Below, piece after piece: positions 1-10,000 of a DNA stretch of 64,000 nt. A program made the translations under genes and the position numbers. Source of the stretch: Actinoplanes sp. NBRC 103695 (GTDB lineage Bacteria; Actinomycetota; Actinomycetes; Mycobacteriales; Micromonosporaceae); contig NZ_BSTL01000037.1 in the NCBI RefSeq assembly GCF_030269485.1, positions 21,993-85,992 on the forward strand. The letters run 5' to 3'. Under the pieces are notes generated by a model that made no database searches, was not told the DNA's origin, and worked only from the letters and a program-made list of their open reading frames with translations. Every line of letters starts with the position of its first letter. Positions within the stretch are counted from its first letter, which is position 1.

Positions 1-329
1 TCGCAGACCCAATCGTCGTTGAGCACCGGCTCGATCGCGTTGAGCGTGGCGCCGCTGGTGAGGCAGTGCACGTTCGCGCCGGTGCCGAACCAGACGTCGC
101 CACCGACGCGGGTCAAGCCCCAGACGTACGCCTGGTTGACCTTCTTGATGCCACCGGCGCACGGCGGCCCGGCCGGATAGGGGACGCCCACGCCGGCGAA
201 GCACTCGTCGGGCTTGGCCTTGGCGAGCAGAGCGAACCGGTACCCGTCCCCGCTGGGTGCGGCTGCCGCCGGCCCGGCGGCCGTGGTCACGGCGAGAAGA
301 AGTCCGGCGGCCAGCGCCACAATCTTCAC
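1..329 (-). CDS. Secreted protein of unknown function, C-terminus off the window
   Basis: Reading leftwards, the protein opens with a Lys-positive end, a run of Ala/Leu/Val and an AAAAP cleavage region, so a Sec signal peptide is clear. The mature part holds several Cys (DECFAG, PPCAGG, VHCLTS) and ends in the window at NDDWVC. I do not recognise a catalytic domain. I chose the GTG at 329 because GGAG lies about eight bases before it. An in-frame ATG at 359 overlaps the sulfotransferase stop (ATGA) and is the alternative. Either way it is translationally coupled to the lipid/PKS operon and is its last visible gene. The 3' end is outside the window. Confidence 0.7.
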   Translation of the reverse strand, partial: MKIVALAAGLLLAVTTAAGPAAAAPSGDGYRFALLAKAKPDECFAGVGVPYPAGPPCAGGIKKVNQAYVWGLTRVGGDVWFGTGANVHCLTSGATLNAIEPVLNDDWVC

Positions 330-355
330 TAGGATTCTCCGTTCGGTGTGCTGGG

Positions 356-1288
356 TCATCTCGCGCTGCCGGCCGGTGCCTTGACGCGGGCGCCGACCTG
401 GTCGGCCCAGCCGGCCGGATCGTCGAAGAGCAGGAACTCGCCCACCCTGGTCAGCTGCCCGACCGGATCGAGCAGCACATCCTCGTAGGCGAGGGTGAGC
501 AGGTGCGCCGGCGGCGAGTCGGCGAGCGCCTGCTCGGCCTGGCCGCTCATGAAGGCGCACAGGTGCACGAACTTGCCGGGGTCGGCGCCGCGTTCACGAA
601 GCCGTACGGCGTCGATCCGCTCCGGCAGGTAGGGCCGCATCTCGTCCGTCACCGGATCGCCCGGCGCCAGCTCGAACGGGTCGACGCCGAACCGGTTGAG
701 CGCCTCGGTCCGTAGCTGCACCAGCTGGAACATCGGGTGTCTGCTCATCGACCGCGCGGTGTCGGCCCAGTTGCGGGTCAGGTAGATGATGCGGGCGCTC
801 GGGTAGCCGGCCAGCAGTCGCGCCGTGATCAGGCTGGAGCCGCCGGACCGCTCCACCCAGCGCCGCCGGCCGAGCAGTTCCGCGAGCACGTCCAGGAAGT
901 CCTGGTGGTGGCGGACCATGCTCTGACGGGGGAAGCCGGGCACCCGCTCGCCGAGCCGGTCGTAGAGCGTGTCCGGGTCGTCGGTCAGCTTGGCCAGCGT
1001 GATGCCCATGACGTGCGGCATGCTGCCGAGGTCGGTGGCCCATCGACCGGTCGTCGGATAGCGGACCTCCTCGGGCGCCAGCCCGATCCGGAAGAGCGTG
1101 GCGACGTCCGCCCGCGGCCGGCTCATGAACTCCCAGTACGCGCTGCCGGAGAGCGCTTCGCCGGTGGAGCGCCACGGCATCGCCATGAAGAACTCCTGAG
1201 CCGAGAGCGTGTCCGGCTCCTCGACGATCAGGTCCGACAGCATCGTCGACCCGCATCGTCCGCTGCTGATGATGATCGATCGCTCCAT
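356..1288 (-). CDS. PAPS-dependent sulfotransferase (Sulfotransfer_3 type)
   Basis: The N-terminus has the 5'-phosphosulfate loop SSGRCGSTMLSDL (residues 7-19). Further in is WVERSGGSS followed by YLTRNWADTARSMS, the 3'-phosphate-binding Arg/Ser region. Length (310 aa) fits small bacterial sulfotransferases. The ATG at 1288 has GGAGG five bases upstream and begins one base after the hydrolase stop, so it is preferred to the GTG at 1300. The family transfers sulfate from PAPS to a hydroxyl. The loop style and WVE(K/R)S motif recall the ST domains of CurM and olefin synthases, which sulfate a beta-hydroxyacyl-ACP. With a free ACP and a TE-like hydrolase next door, the same role is inferred here. 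A tailoring sulfation of a glycolipid or lipid is the alternative. Confidence 0.85.
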   Translation of the reverse strand: MERSIIISSGRCGSTMLSDLIVEEPDTLSAQEFFMAMPWRSTGEALSGSAYWEFMSRPRADVATLFRIGLAPEEVRYPTTGRWATDLGSMPHVMGITLAKLTDDPDTLYDRLGERVPGFPRQSMVRHHQDFLDVLAELLGRRRWVERSGGSSLITARLLAGYPSARIIYLTRNWADTARSMSRHPMFQLVQLRTEALNRFGVDPFELAPGDPVTDEMRPYLPERIDAVRLRERGADPGKFVHLCAFMSGQAEQALADSPPAHLLTLAYEDVLLDPVGQLTRVGEFLLFDDPAGWADQVGARVKAPAGSAR

Positions 1289-1289
1289 G

Positions 1290-2033
1290 TCATCCTCCAC
1301 GGGGGAACTCGGTGTCCAGCCAGGCGGTCACCACGGCCCACACCTCGGTCGGCTGGTCCACCAGCAGGGAGTGTCGCTGGCCGGCGAAGACCTCGGTCCG
1401 CGCTGCCGGCAGCAGTCGCCGGGTCGATGGGTCCAGTTCGTAGGCGGGGGACCGCTCGCCGTAGAGACACAGCACCGGGCAGCGGATCGCCGCGAGCGCC
1501 GCCGGGTCCGGCAGCCGGCTGGCAGGCAGGTCGTCACGCAGGGTGGTGTCGGCGAGCCGCACACCGCCGGACCGGGGCGCGCTCGTGGCGAGGATCCTCG
1601 GCCGGTGGCGCAACCGCTCGCGCAGGCGTGCGAGCCACTCCTCGGTGGGTGGGCTGGACTCCACGGCCACGATCCCGGCGACCCGGTCCGGGTGCCGGGC
1701 CGCGTAGGCGTACGCGATCGTGCCGCCGAACGAGTTGCCGAACAGGTGCACCGGCCCGTCGGCCTGGAGGCCGATCAACGCGTCCAGGTCGTCGACGAAG
1801 TCGTCCAGGGCGTACCCACTGACCGGGCGCTCGCTGCGCCCGTGCCCCCGCAGGTCCTGCAGCACCACCCGGAACCCGTACTCCACGAGTGGATAGGCAA
1901 GGGTGAAGAACCAGCTGGCCATGGTGTCGGCGGCCAGGCCGTGCAGCAGCACCACGGTCGGCGGCCTTCCAGACCTTGCGGGGGCCAGCTCCTGCACGTG
2001 CAGGGTGACGCCGTTCGCCTGGACGAAGCTCAC
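1290..2033 (-). CDS. Alpha/beta hydrolase, CurM-TE-like (candidate decarboxylating thioesterase)
   Basis: A 247-aa alpha/beta hydrolase: VVLLHGLAADT (oxyanion region, about 27-37), nucleophile elbow GNSFGG with Ser101, and His221 in GQRHSLL. The usual acid after strand 7 (G-x-x-D) is absent; the sequence there is YGERSPAY. Instead Glu125 lies in VAVESSPP, after strand 6. From memory, the curacin CurM thioesterase uses Ser100, Glu124 and His266, the same Ser-Glu spacing. That enzyme hydrolyses beta-sulfated acyl-ACP and decarboxylates it to a terminal alkene. The start is GTG at 2033, overlapping the ACP stop (GTGA). Located between ACP and sulfotransferase in one operon. An ordinary editing TE or unrelated esterase remains possible. 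Confidence 0.8.
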   Translation of the reverse strand: MSFVQANGVTLHVQELAPARSGRPPTVVLLHGLAADTMASWFFTLAYPLVEYGFRVVLQDLRGHGRSERPVSGYALDDFVDDLDALIGLQADGPVHLFGNSFGGTIAYAYAARHPDRVAGIVAVESSPPTEEWLARLRERLRHRPRILATSAPRSGGVRLADTTLRDDLPASRLPDPAALAAIRCPVLCLYGERSPAYELDPSTRRLLPAARTEVFAGQRHSLLVDQPTEVWAVVTAWLDTEFPRGG

Positions 2034-2332
2034 CGTGCTCCCTCGGCCGGCACGGGGGTGTTCAGCTCCGCGACGATGTGGTCGACCAGGTGACCGACGC
2101 TCAGGTCGCCGATCGAGGCGACGTCGAGCGTGGCGACGAACCGGGCGAAGTTCACGCCGCCGTAGCGGGCCTGCAACCGGCCGGCGAGCGCCACCACGTC
2201 GATGCTCTCCATGCCGAGGTCGTCACGGAACGTGCTTTCTGCGGAGACCGGGACGTCCGGCTCGATGTCACCGAGCACGGTCCGCAGGATCTGGGTTACC
2301 TCGGCCGTGACGGTGGCGTTGTCGACGGGCAT
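2030..2332 (-). CDS. Free-standing acyl carrier protein
   Basis: A 100-aa carrier protein with the phosphopantetheine site DDLGMESIDVV (Ser43). The ATG at 2332 has GAAGGAG eight bases upstream; the longer open frame to 2479 overlaps the preceding synthase and is rejected. It ends in a GTGA overlap with the hydrolase. The C-terminus has an unusual insertion-like RYGGVNFARFVATLD before helix 3. It is distinct from the two ACPs inside the large synthase, whose site reads DLSIDSIKRAEV, so it probably serves another step. Handing the finished chain to the sulfotransferase/thioesterase pair is the inferred one. The PPTase domain at the end of the adjacent synthase could activate it. Confidence 0.9.
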   Translation of the reverse strand: MPVDNATVTAEVTQILRTVLGDIEPDVPVSAESTFRDDLGMESIDVVALAGRLQARYGGVNFARFVATLDVASIGDLSVGHLVDHIVAELNTPVPAEGAR

Positions 2333-2354
2333 GACGAAGGCTCCTTCAACAGTT

Positions 2355-5300
2355 TCAGGCTGGGTGGGGGCCCCAGGTCCAGGCGACGATGTAGCGGCGG
2401 GGCGGCAGGTCCGGTGGATTGCCGACTTCGCGGTGACTGACGGCGTACGTGCGGGAGCCGGTCCGGACGGTGAGCTCATCGGCGCCGGCGGCGGACACCA
2501 CGAAGTCCCGTGGCCGCCCGCGCAGGCCGGTGCCCTCGCCCTTGGCCACCGCCTCCTTCGCGGCCCAGAACCGGGCGAACCAGAGGTCCCGTCCTCCGTC
2601 CGGGGCGAGCCGGCCGAGCAGGTCCGCTTCGTCCGTGGTGAGCGCGAGGCGGACGGTGCTCTCCTGCGGCGTGGTGATCTCGGCGGCGTCGATGCCGACG
2701 CCGGGTGCCTCCCGGTCGGCGCCGGGCGGGTAGGGCCGGGCGATCGCGACCGCCAGGTCGCCGCAGTGCGCCAGCGAGACGTCGCACTCGATCAGTCCGC
2801 GATCCTCGCGTACGGCCACTCGTGGGCGCCCGCCGGCGTCGTTGGTGACGGTCAGCTCGATCGGGTAGACGTCGGTGTGCCCGGCTTCCCATTGCCGGAA
2901 GCGGACCGCGTCCTTGACGGCGATCCGGCCGAGCAGCCACTGCCTGCGGACCGCCGGCGGCTTGGCGTCGTACTCGGCTCCGCCGGCCGCGCCGAGGATC
3001 CCGCGCGCCGCCATGCCACGGGTCACCAGGTCGGTCCAGTACTCGTGGACCAGCGTCCAGCCTTCGGACTGTAGCTGCGACATGGCGTGCCGCTGCGGGA
3101 ATCGCTCCGCGACCCGGGCAGTCGGGTGGCTGTCGAAGCGGCGGTCGACCACGTCGTCGATCTGCGCCCACACACGGCCGTCCACGATCAACTGGGCGCC
3201 GCCGACGATCTGCTCGAAGTCCACCTGCCGGATCCGGGCCACCACCTCGACGGCGGTGCCCGGGGCCGGCGGCGGCCCGAAGAAGCGGACCCGGCCCAGG
3301 CGGACGGGTAGCGCCACGGTGCGGTTCGGCTGGGTCGTGATGATCCAGTTGCCGATCAGCTGGAGCGCGTTGTCCAGCAGGGCGCCGGGGACGTCGGGCG
3401 CGGTGACCCGCCCGCGGACGTGCATGTCACCGTATGCGTGAACCGCCGTCACCGCTTGGAAGAGCGGGCCGTGAAACATCAGTCGCTCGGCGTACATCCG
3501 CTTGGCGCTGATCGTCGGCGGCCGCTCGGTGACAGGCGCGTGCCGCCATACGCCGGCGGGCGGACCCGGATAGGCGGGCGCGAGCTCCACCGTGGAGCGT
3601 GCGTAGCCGCCGAAGGCGACGGAGACCTCGCCCGGGCCGGTGGGCTTCACGGTGATCTCGACGTCCTGCGCGGGGACGGCGATCAGCCAGCGGCTGAACC
3701 GGGCGTCGCGGATGGCGACCACCCGCATGCCGGGTGCGGCCGCGGCGTCCATCATGTGCTGTGCGACCGTGGTGGCCGGAACCACCGGCCAGCGGTCCTC
3801 GGCGTCCGGCCAGTCCGGCGGTTGCGCGAAGAAACAGTGATCCATCAGGTACGGCATGTCGGTCATCGACACCCGCAGGACCGACCGGCGACCGGCGACC
3901 GGCAGCCGGGCGGGGATCGCCGGTTGCGTAACGGCGGTCCCGTTGCCGGGTTGCGTGCCGGCGGCGGATCGAGCGCCGTCGGCCGGCGACACCCGACCGG
4001 CCGGTGGGGCACCGTTCACCGGCCGGGTCGTTCCGGTGAGCATGGTGACCGCGTCGGTGGCCGTCTCGGTCAGCAGCGCCGCCAGTTCCGCCGCCGCGCT
4101 GGAGTGTCCGGCGAGCCGGCCGAGGGCGTCGAGCATCGCGGCCCCTTCGGTACTCCCGGCGAGAGCCGGCGCCGTTCCGGACGCAGGGGCACCGGCGGGC
4201 ATGCGCGCCGGACCGGCCGCAGAGGCAGGCGGGCGGGCTGGACCTGACGCGGACATCGGTGCGCGCGCCGGGATCGCCGCGGACGGCAGCCGCGCCGGGC
4301 TGGACGGGCTGATGCCGAGGATTTGCGCCGCGTCCGCGCCCATCGAGATCTGGGGCCCGCCGAGATCGAGCGGGAACGCCGGCCCGCGCTTGGCGCCCGG
4401 CTCGACAATGCGCGCACCCGCCGGCACGGATCGCCCCGGTTCGGCATCGAGCGCTGCGAAGTCGGGCGACGCACCCTCCACCCACAGCGCCGCCGCGACC
4501 CGCCGCAGCTGGTCGAGGCCGGAGCGCCGGGCCACGTTGACCGCCATCGCCAGGTGCGGGCGGCCGTGCAGGTTGTCGCCGATCAACGAGGCCAGCTGCC
4601 CGGCTCCGACCTGTAGGAAGACCCGAAAACCCGCGTCGTGCATGGCGGCCACGGTGGACCGGAAGCGCACCGTGGTGACCATGTGCCGCACGAATGTCTC
4701 GCTGATCCGCGCCGGATCGGCCGGGAACGGCGCGGCCAGCGTCGCGGACCACACCGGAAGGCCGCCCGGTCTGATCTCGAATCGGCCCAGCGCCGCGGCG
4801 ATCGCACGCAGCCCGGGCTCGAAGGCCGGGGTGTGGAATGCCGAGCGGAACGGCAACGCCTGGCACATGATCCGGCGGTCCCGCAGGTCCTCGACGAGCC
4901 GGTCGATCAGCTCGCGGGGGCCGTTGACCACGCTTTGTGCGGGAGCGTTGTCGTGCGACAGCACCACGCCGGGATAGTCCGGGAGCAGCGGCGTGACCTG
5001 GTCGGCGCCGGCGCCGATCGCGGCGAATGCGTAGCCGGCCACCTCGACCGACGAGGCTTCGAACGCCCGTAGGAACTCGTCCACGCCACCGGCGCCGATC
5101 AGCCCACTGACCCGTGCGGCGGTCCATTCGCCGAGGCTGTGTCCGGCGTACGCGTCGGGGTGGATGTTGATCTTCTTGAGTGCGATGTCGAGCAGCACGC
5201 CGGCCTCGACCAGTCCGGTGCCGTGCTGTCCGAGATCGGCGGCCGACCATTCGCGGTCCGGCAGTCCGAAACGTTCGGCGATGTCGGCCGTGCGCGGCGC

Positions 5301-7004
5301 GAACTCGGCCTCGACGCCGGGGAATACGAACATCACTTTGCCGCCGCCCGCGTCCAGCAACGGGCGCGGAGTGAACCAGATGTCGCGTCCGCCCCGCCAC
5401 GGCTCGCTGCGGCGTACCATCCGGCGGGCGATGGCGAGGCGCTGCTCGGTGGGATTCACGACGGCCAGCCGGCACGGCCCGTCGCCCGGCGTGTCACCGG
5501 GGCGGTCGAGCAGCCGGTCCAACGCCTCCGGGTCGGCGGCCGCCAGGCGCAGCACCCGTTCGGGCTCGGTGATCACCACACGGGCGCGCGTGGGGGCCGG
5601 CGCCTTCCATTGTTCGAGGATCACGTGGGCGTTGATGCCGCCGAAGCCGAACGCGTTGACGCCGGCGCGGCGCGGCCCCTCCCATGCCGCCGCCTTGTTG
5701 ATGGTCGTGAAGCGGGTGGCGGCCAGTTCCTTGCGGGGGTTGTCGACGTGCAGCGTGGGCAGCAGCACGCCATGGTGCACGGCGAGGGCCGCCTTGATCA
5801 GTCCGGCGATGCCGGCGGCCGGCATCGCATGCCCGATCATCGACTTGACCGAGCCGATCACCGCGCGCGGGCCGCCCCGGTGCGGTCCGAAGACCTCCGC
5901 CAGCGTGTTCAGCTCGGCCGCGTCCCCGGTCGGGGTGGCCGTTCCGTGCGCTTCGAGGAGTCCGAGCGCGTCCGGCGCCTGCGGGTCCTGGCCCGCGGCC
6001 TGCCAGGCCCGCCGGATGGCGAGCGCCTGCCCCGAGCTTGCCGGGTTGAACATGCTGGCGGAGCGGCCGTCGCTGGAGACGCCGGTGCCGCGGATCACCG
6101 CGTAGATCCGGTTGCCGTCGCGTTCCGCGTCGGCAAGTCGTTTGAGCACGACAACCCCGGTGCCCTCGCCGATCAGCAGTCCGTCGGCGCTCGCGTCGAA
6201 GGGCCGGATCCGGCCCTGCCGGGAGAGTGCGCCGAGCTGGCTGAAGACCGACCAGAAGCTGATGTCGTGCACGTGGTGCACGCCCCCGGCCAGCACCGCG
6301 TCGAGCTTGCCCGCGGCCAGCTCGGAGATGCCCTGGTCGACGGCCAGCAGCGACGAGGCGCAGGCGGCGTCCACGGTGTACGCCGGGCCGCGCAGGTTGA
6401 GCCGGTTCGCCACCCGGGAGGCGGCCAGGTTCGGCACCAGGCCGATCAGCCCCTCCGGCTGGCATGGGCCGAGTTGCTCGTCGAAGCGCCGCCGGACCGC
6501 CTCGATCTGCTGATCGGTGACCGACGGGATCAGCTCGCGCAGGATCTGGATGACCTGGGTGGGCAGCCGGACCCGTTGGGCGTGCCGGGCCTGGCCGGGA
6601 CTGAGCGTGCCGCCGCGGCCGATGATCACGCCGATCCGGTCGGCGGCGGGCATCCGCTCGGCGCCGCCGGCGTCGCGGATCGCGGCTGCCGCGACGTCGA
6701 GCATGAGCAGCTGGTCGGGTTCGATGTCGGTGACCGAGTTCGGCATGATGCCGTAGCTCAGTGGCTGGAACGTGGCGAACTCGTCGACTATCCCGCCGCG
6801 GTTGCAGTAGAGGCGGTCGGGCCGGTGCGCTTGGTCGGGATCGTAGTGCGGCCCGCCCCACCGGCCGGCCGGCACCTCGGTGATCGCGTCCCGGCCCTCG
6901 GTCAGGTTGCGCCAGTAGGTGGCCAGGTCTCCCGCTCCGGGCAGGATCGCGGCCATGCCGACGATCGCGGTCGGCTGTTGCACGCCGGAGTTCACTCTCG
7001 CCAT
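2355..7004 (-). CDS. Pfa/HglE-like synthase B: KS-AT-DH-PPTase
   Basis: About 1,549 aa. An intact ketosynthase (about 8-440) has VDAACASS (Cys near 213), EAHGTATPTGD and KSMIGHAMPAAG. An acyltransferase has FVFPG, GHSLGEW (Ser near 622) and AFHTPAF. An Ala/Pro/Gly-rich linker of roughly 150 residues follows. Next is a hot-dog dehydratase with PYLMDHCFF (His near 1055) and HGPLFQAV. A 4'-phosphopantetheinyl transferase with VGIDAAE and FWAAKEAVAKGEGTG ends the protein (about 1400-1540). Self-contained PPTase is typical of PUFA-synthase relatives. No chain-length-factor-like, Cys-lacking KS was seen. The start is ATG 7004, or GTG 6995, which makes a GTGA overlap with synthase A. Product unknown; long polyene or lipid chains are expected from the family. 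Confidence 0.9.
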   Translation of the reverse strand: MARVNSGVQQPTAIVGMAAILPGAGDLATYWRNLTEGRDAITEVPAGRWGGPHYDPDQAHRPDRLYCNRGGIVDEFATFQPLSYGIMPNSVTDIEPDQLLMLDVAAAAIRDAGGAERMPAADRIGVIIGRGGTLSPGQARHAQRVRLPTQVIQILRELIPSVTDQQIEAVRRRFDEQLGPCQPEGLIGLVPNLAASRVANRLNLRGPAYTVDAACASSLLAVDQGISELAAGKLDAVLAGGVHHVHDISFWSVFSQLGALSRQGRIRPFDASADGLLIGEGTGVVVLKRLADAERDGNRIYAVIRGTGVSSDGRSASMFNPASSGQALAIRRAWQAAGQDPQAPDALGLLEAHGTATPTGDAAELNTLAEVFGPHRGGPRAVIGSVKSMIGHAMPAAGIAGLIKAALAVHHGVLLPTLHVDNPRKELAATRFTTINKAAAWEGPRRAGVNAFGFGGINAHVILEQWKAPAPTRARVVITEPERVLRLAAADPEALDRLLDRPGDTPGDGPCRLAVVNPTEQRLAIARRMVRRSEPWRGGRDIWFTPRPLLDAGGGKVMFVFPGVEAEFAPRTADIAERFGLPDREWSAADLGQHGTGLVEAGVLLDIALKKINIHPDAYAGHSLGEWTAARVSGLIGAGGVDEFLRAFEASSVEVAGYAFAAIGAGADQVTPLLPDYPGVVLSHDNAPAQSVVNGPRELIDRLVEDLRDRRIMCQALPFRSAFHTPAFEPGLRAIAAALGRFEIRPGGLPVWSATLAAPFPADPARISETFVRHMVTTVRFRSTVAAMHDAGFRVFLQVGAGQLASLIGDNLHGRPHLAMAVNVARRSGLDQLRRVAAALWVEGASPDFAALDAEPGRSVPAGARIVEPGAKRGPAFPLDLGGPQISMGADAAQILGISPSSPARLPSAAIPARAPMSASGPARPPASAAGPARMPAGAPASGTAPALAGSTEGAAMLDALGRLAGHSSAAAELAALLTETATDAVTMLTGTTRPVNGAPPAGRVSPADGARSAAGTQPGNGTAVTQPAIPARLPVAGRRSVLRVSMTDMPYLMDHCFFAQPPDWPDAEDRWPVVPATTVAQHMMDAAAAPGMRVVAIRDARFSRWLIAVPAQDVEITVKPTGPGEVSVAFGGYARSTVELAPAYPGPPAGVWRHAPVTERPPTISAKRMYAERLMFHGPLFQAVTAVHAYGDMHVRGRVTAPDVPGALLDNALQLIGNWIITTQPNRTVALPVRLGRVRFFGPPPAPGTAVEVVARIRQVDFEQIVGGAQLIVDGRVWAQIDDVVDRRFDSHPTARVAERFPQRHAMSQLQSEGWTLVHEYWTDLVTRGMAARGILGAAGGAEYDAKPPAVRRQWLLGRIAVKDAVRFRQWEAGHTDVYPIELTVTNDAGGRPRVAVREDRGLIECDVSLAHCGDLAVAIARPYPPGADREAPGVGIDAAEITTPQESTVRLALTTDEADLLGRLAPDGGRDLWFARFWAAKEAVAKGEGTGLRGRPRDFVVSAAGADELTVRTGSRTYAVSHREVGNPPDLPPRRYIVAWTWGPHPA

Positions 7005-10000
7005 CCTGCGGCCGTGTAGACGACCGACCCGGCCTCGCCCCAGGCGAGCTCGCGTAGCAGGCTGAGCGCGCCCTCCTCGGGGTCGATCAGGTCGATGCCC
7101 CGGCGGGCGTACGCCTGCATCAGCTCGGGGGTGACCATGCCGCCGTGCCCGGCGCCGGGCGCCCATGGTCCCCAGTGGATGGTGACCAGCCGGTGCCCGG
7201 TGGAGCCGGCCCACCGTTCGCCGAGCGAGTCCAGCGCGTCGTTGGCGGCGGCGTAGTCACTCTGCCCGCGATTGCCGTAGGCGGCGGCGATGCTGCCGAA
7301 GAGCACCACGAACGCGGGCTGCGCCGCGCACTCGGTGAGCGCGCAGAGCACGGTCGCGGCCCCGTCGACCTTGGTCCGGTAGACCCGGTTGAACGATTCC
7401 GGGTCCTTGTCGGCGATCAGCTTGTCCTCGATGATCCCGGCCGCGTAGACGACGCCGTCGATCCGTCCGTACTCGTCGTGGATCTTCGTGATCAGCTGCC
7501 GGGTGGCCTCCGCGTCGCGGACGTCGACGGCGTGATAGTTGACCGCGGCACCCAGGTCGCGCAGCTCGGCGATGGTCGCCTCGACCTCGCGGGCGGCGAG
7601 CACGGCGCCGGCCACCCGGTCGATCTCGGCCGGCGAGCGCATGCCTCGCCGCGCCAGTTCCGACCGTAGCGCCGCCTTGTCCATTCCGGCGGGCAGGTCC
7701 GGCCCGGCCGGGCCATCATGCAGAGGGGTACGGCCCACCAGTTCGATCCGGCACCGCGCGGCCGACGCGAGCACCCGCGCGAACCAGGGTGTGATGCCCC
7801 GCGCGCCGCCCACCAGCACCATGACCGAGTCGGGGCCGAGCCCGAGCGCACGGGCCTCGGCGGCTCCGTCGCCGGCCGGGCCGGCGCCGCCGTCGGCCAG
7901 CGCCCCCAGGCCCTGCGGTTCCAGGTCGTCGCGGAACCGGCTGGCCGGCCCGCGCCGGACCACCGGCACGGTGGCGGTCTCCCCCAGTTCCGCCAGCAGC
8001 AGCGGCGCGACGGCGTCGTCCTCGACCGTGGCGTCGACCTCGACCCAGCGGACCGTCGCCGAGGGGTACTCCCGGGCGATGGTGCGGAACAGGCCGCGCA
8101 GCCCGTCGGTGCGGGTGCCCGGCCGCCCGGCGGCGAGGATCCAGCGCGCCCCGCCGGCCAGGGCCCGCCGCAGCAACGGGAAGGCGCCGGGCAGGATCGG
8201 TGCACCCGTCCCGGACAGACCGTCGAGCAGAACGACCCCGTCGACGTCCTGATCATCGCCCGTGATGACGGCCGCGCCGGCCTCGGCGAGCAGGCCGGCG
8301 AGCGCACCGCATGCGGCCGAGCCGCCGGTGACCAGGAAGCGGGCGCCCGCCAGTGCCGCCGTGCCGCCGTGCCCCTCGGCGGCACGCCACACCGGGACGA
8401 GCCGCTGCGGTGCGATGCCCGCGCCGGCGTCCGCCGGCGCGGGCTCAAAAAAATCCGGCGCCCCCGCCGTGGCCGCAGCAGGGGCCCCGTTGATGCGCCC
8501 GTCCAGCCAGTCGACCATCGCGCGCACGGTGCGGGCGCGGACCAGATCCTCCAGTTCGGTCTCGTCACTGCCGCCGGCGAGACCGAGGCGGGTGACGACC
8601 TCACCGGCTACCTCGGCCCGCTTGATCGAGTCGATGCTGAGGTCGGCCTCCAGATCCAGGTCCAGCTCGATCAGCTCGGCCGGGTAGCCGGTACGGTCGC
8701 TGATCACCGTCAGCACGGCGCTGTGCACATCTAGCGCGGCGCCGGCCACCGCGACGCCGGTCCCGGGAGCCGCGGTAAGGGCCGCCACATCCGCGCCCGC
8801 GCCGTTGATGCGGCTGTCGAGCCAGCCGACCATGGCGCGAACCGTGCGGGCGCGGACCAACTCCTCCAGCTGAGCCTCGTCGCCGTCGACTGTGAGGCCG
8901 AGCCGGGTGGCCACCTCACCGGCTACCTCGGCCCGCTTGATCGAGTCGATGCTGAGGTCGGCCTCCAGATCCAGGTCCAGCTCGATCAGCTCGGCCGGGT
9001 AGCCGGTACGGTCGCTGATCACCGCGAGCACCGCGTACTGCACGTCGAAGGCCGGGCGCAGCGCCGGGATCGGCATCGCCGCAGGCGCCGGCGAGACCGG
9101 AGCGGCCGCCGCTTCCGCGATGATCTCGGGCACCAGCATCGCCGGCATGCTCTCGGCGCTCGGGTACGCCGCGATCGGCTGTCGTCCGAGGAACGCGAGC
9201 ATCACCTCCCGCTGCGAGGTGATCAGCTCGCGGGTGGTCCGCAGGTAGTCGGCGAGCAACGCGCCGGGACCGTCCGCGGCCGGCTGGCTGGTGGTTGTCA
9301 TCAGAATCTCCTCGGAGATGCGTCGGGCCGGCCGGAGACCGCCCGGCAGGCAGGCACCGTTCGGGTCACGTACGAGGTGGCCGTCGACCGTCCACACCGG
9401 ACGCGGCGGGCCGTCCGGGCGTGTCGCCGGGGCGGAGCGGCCGTGGAACAGCCAGCCGGTGTTCACCGGCACGCCGGCGCAGGCGAGCCGGCCGATCGCG
9501 AGCAGCAGGGCAGTCAGGCCGTCGGCGGAGCGGCCGTCGACAGCGACGGCGAGGTGGTCACGGTCACCGAGGACGGCGCCGACCAGCCCGGTGAGGACCT
9601 GGCCGGGGCCGGCCTCGACGAAGACTCGGGCGCCACCGGCGTACATCGCCTCGATCTGGTCGACGAAGCGGACCGGCGCGGCGATCTGGGCGGCCAGTTC
9701 CGCGCGTACGCCGTCGGCATCGGACGGGTAGATCGCGGCCGTACGGTTGGCCCAGACCTCCCCGGCTGGGGAAGCGATCGTGCTCTCCGCCAGCACCCGC
9801 GCGAAGCTCTCGCTCCCGGCCGCGACCACCGGGCTGTGGAAGGCACAGGCGACCGGAATGGCACGTGCCGTCAGCCCGGCCGCCGTCAGCGCCGCGGTGG
9901 CCGCCTTGACCGCCGCGGTGGCGCCGGAGATCACGGTCTGCGCGGGCGCGTTGTGGTTGGCCACCACCACAGCGCCGGCCATGCCGGCGGCGGTGAGCAC

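Noticed and set aside
8599..9024. Exact 111-bp repeat as a mobile or CRISPR-like element
   Set aside because: It lies fully in frame within two ACP domains and encodes the same motif.
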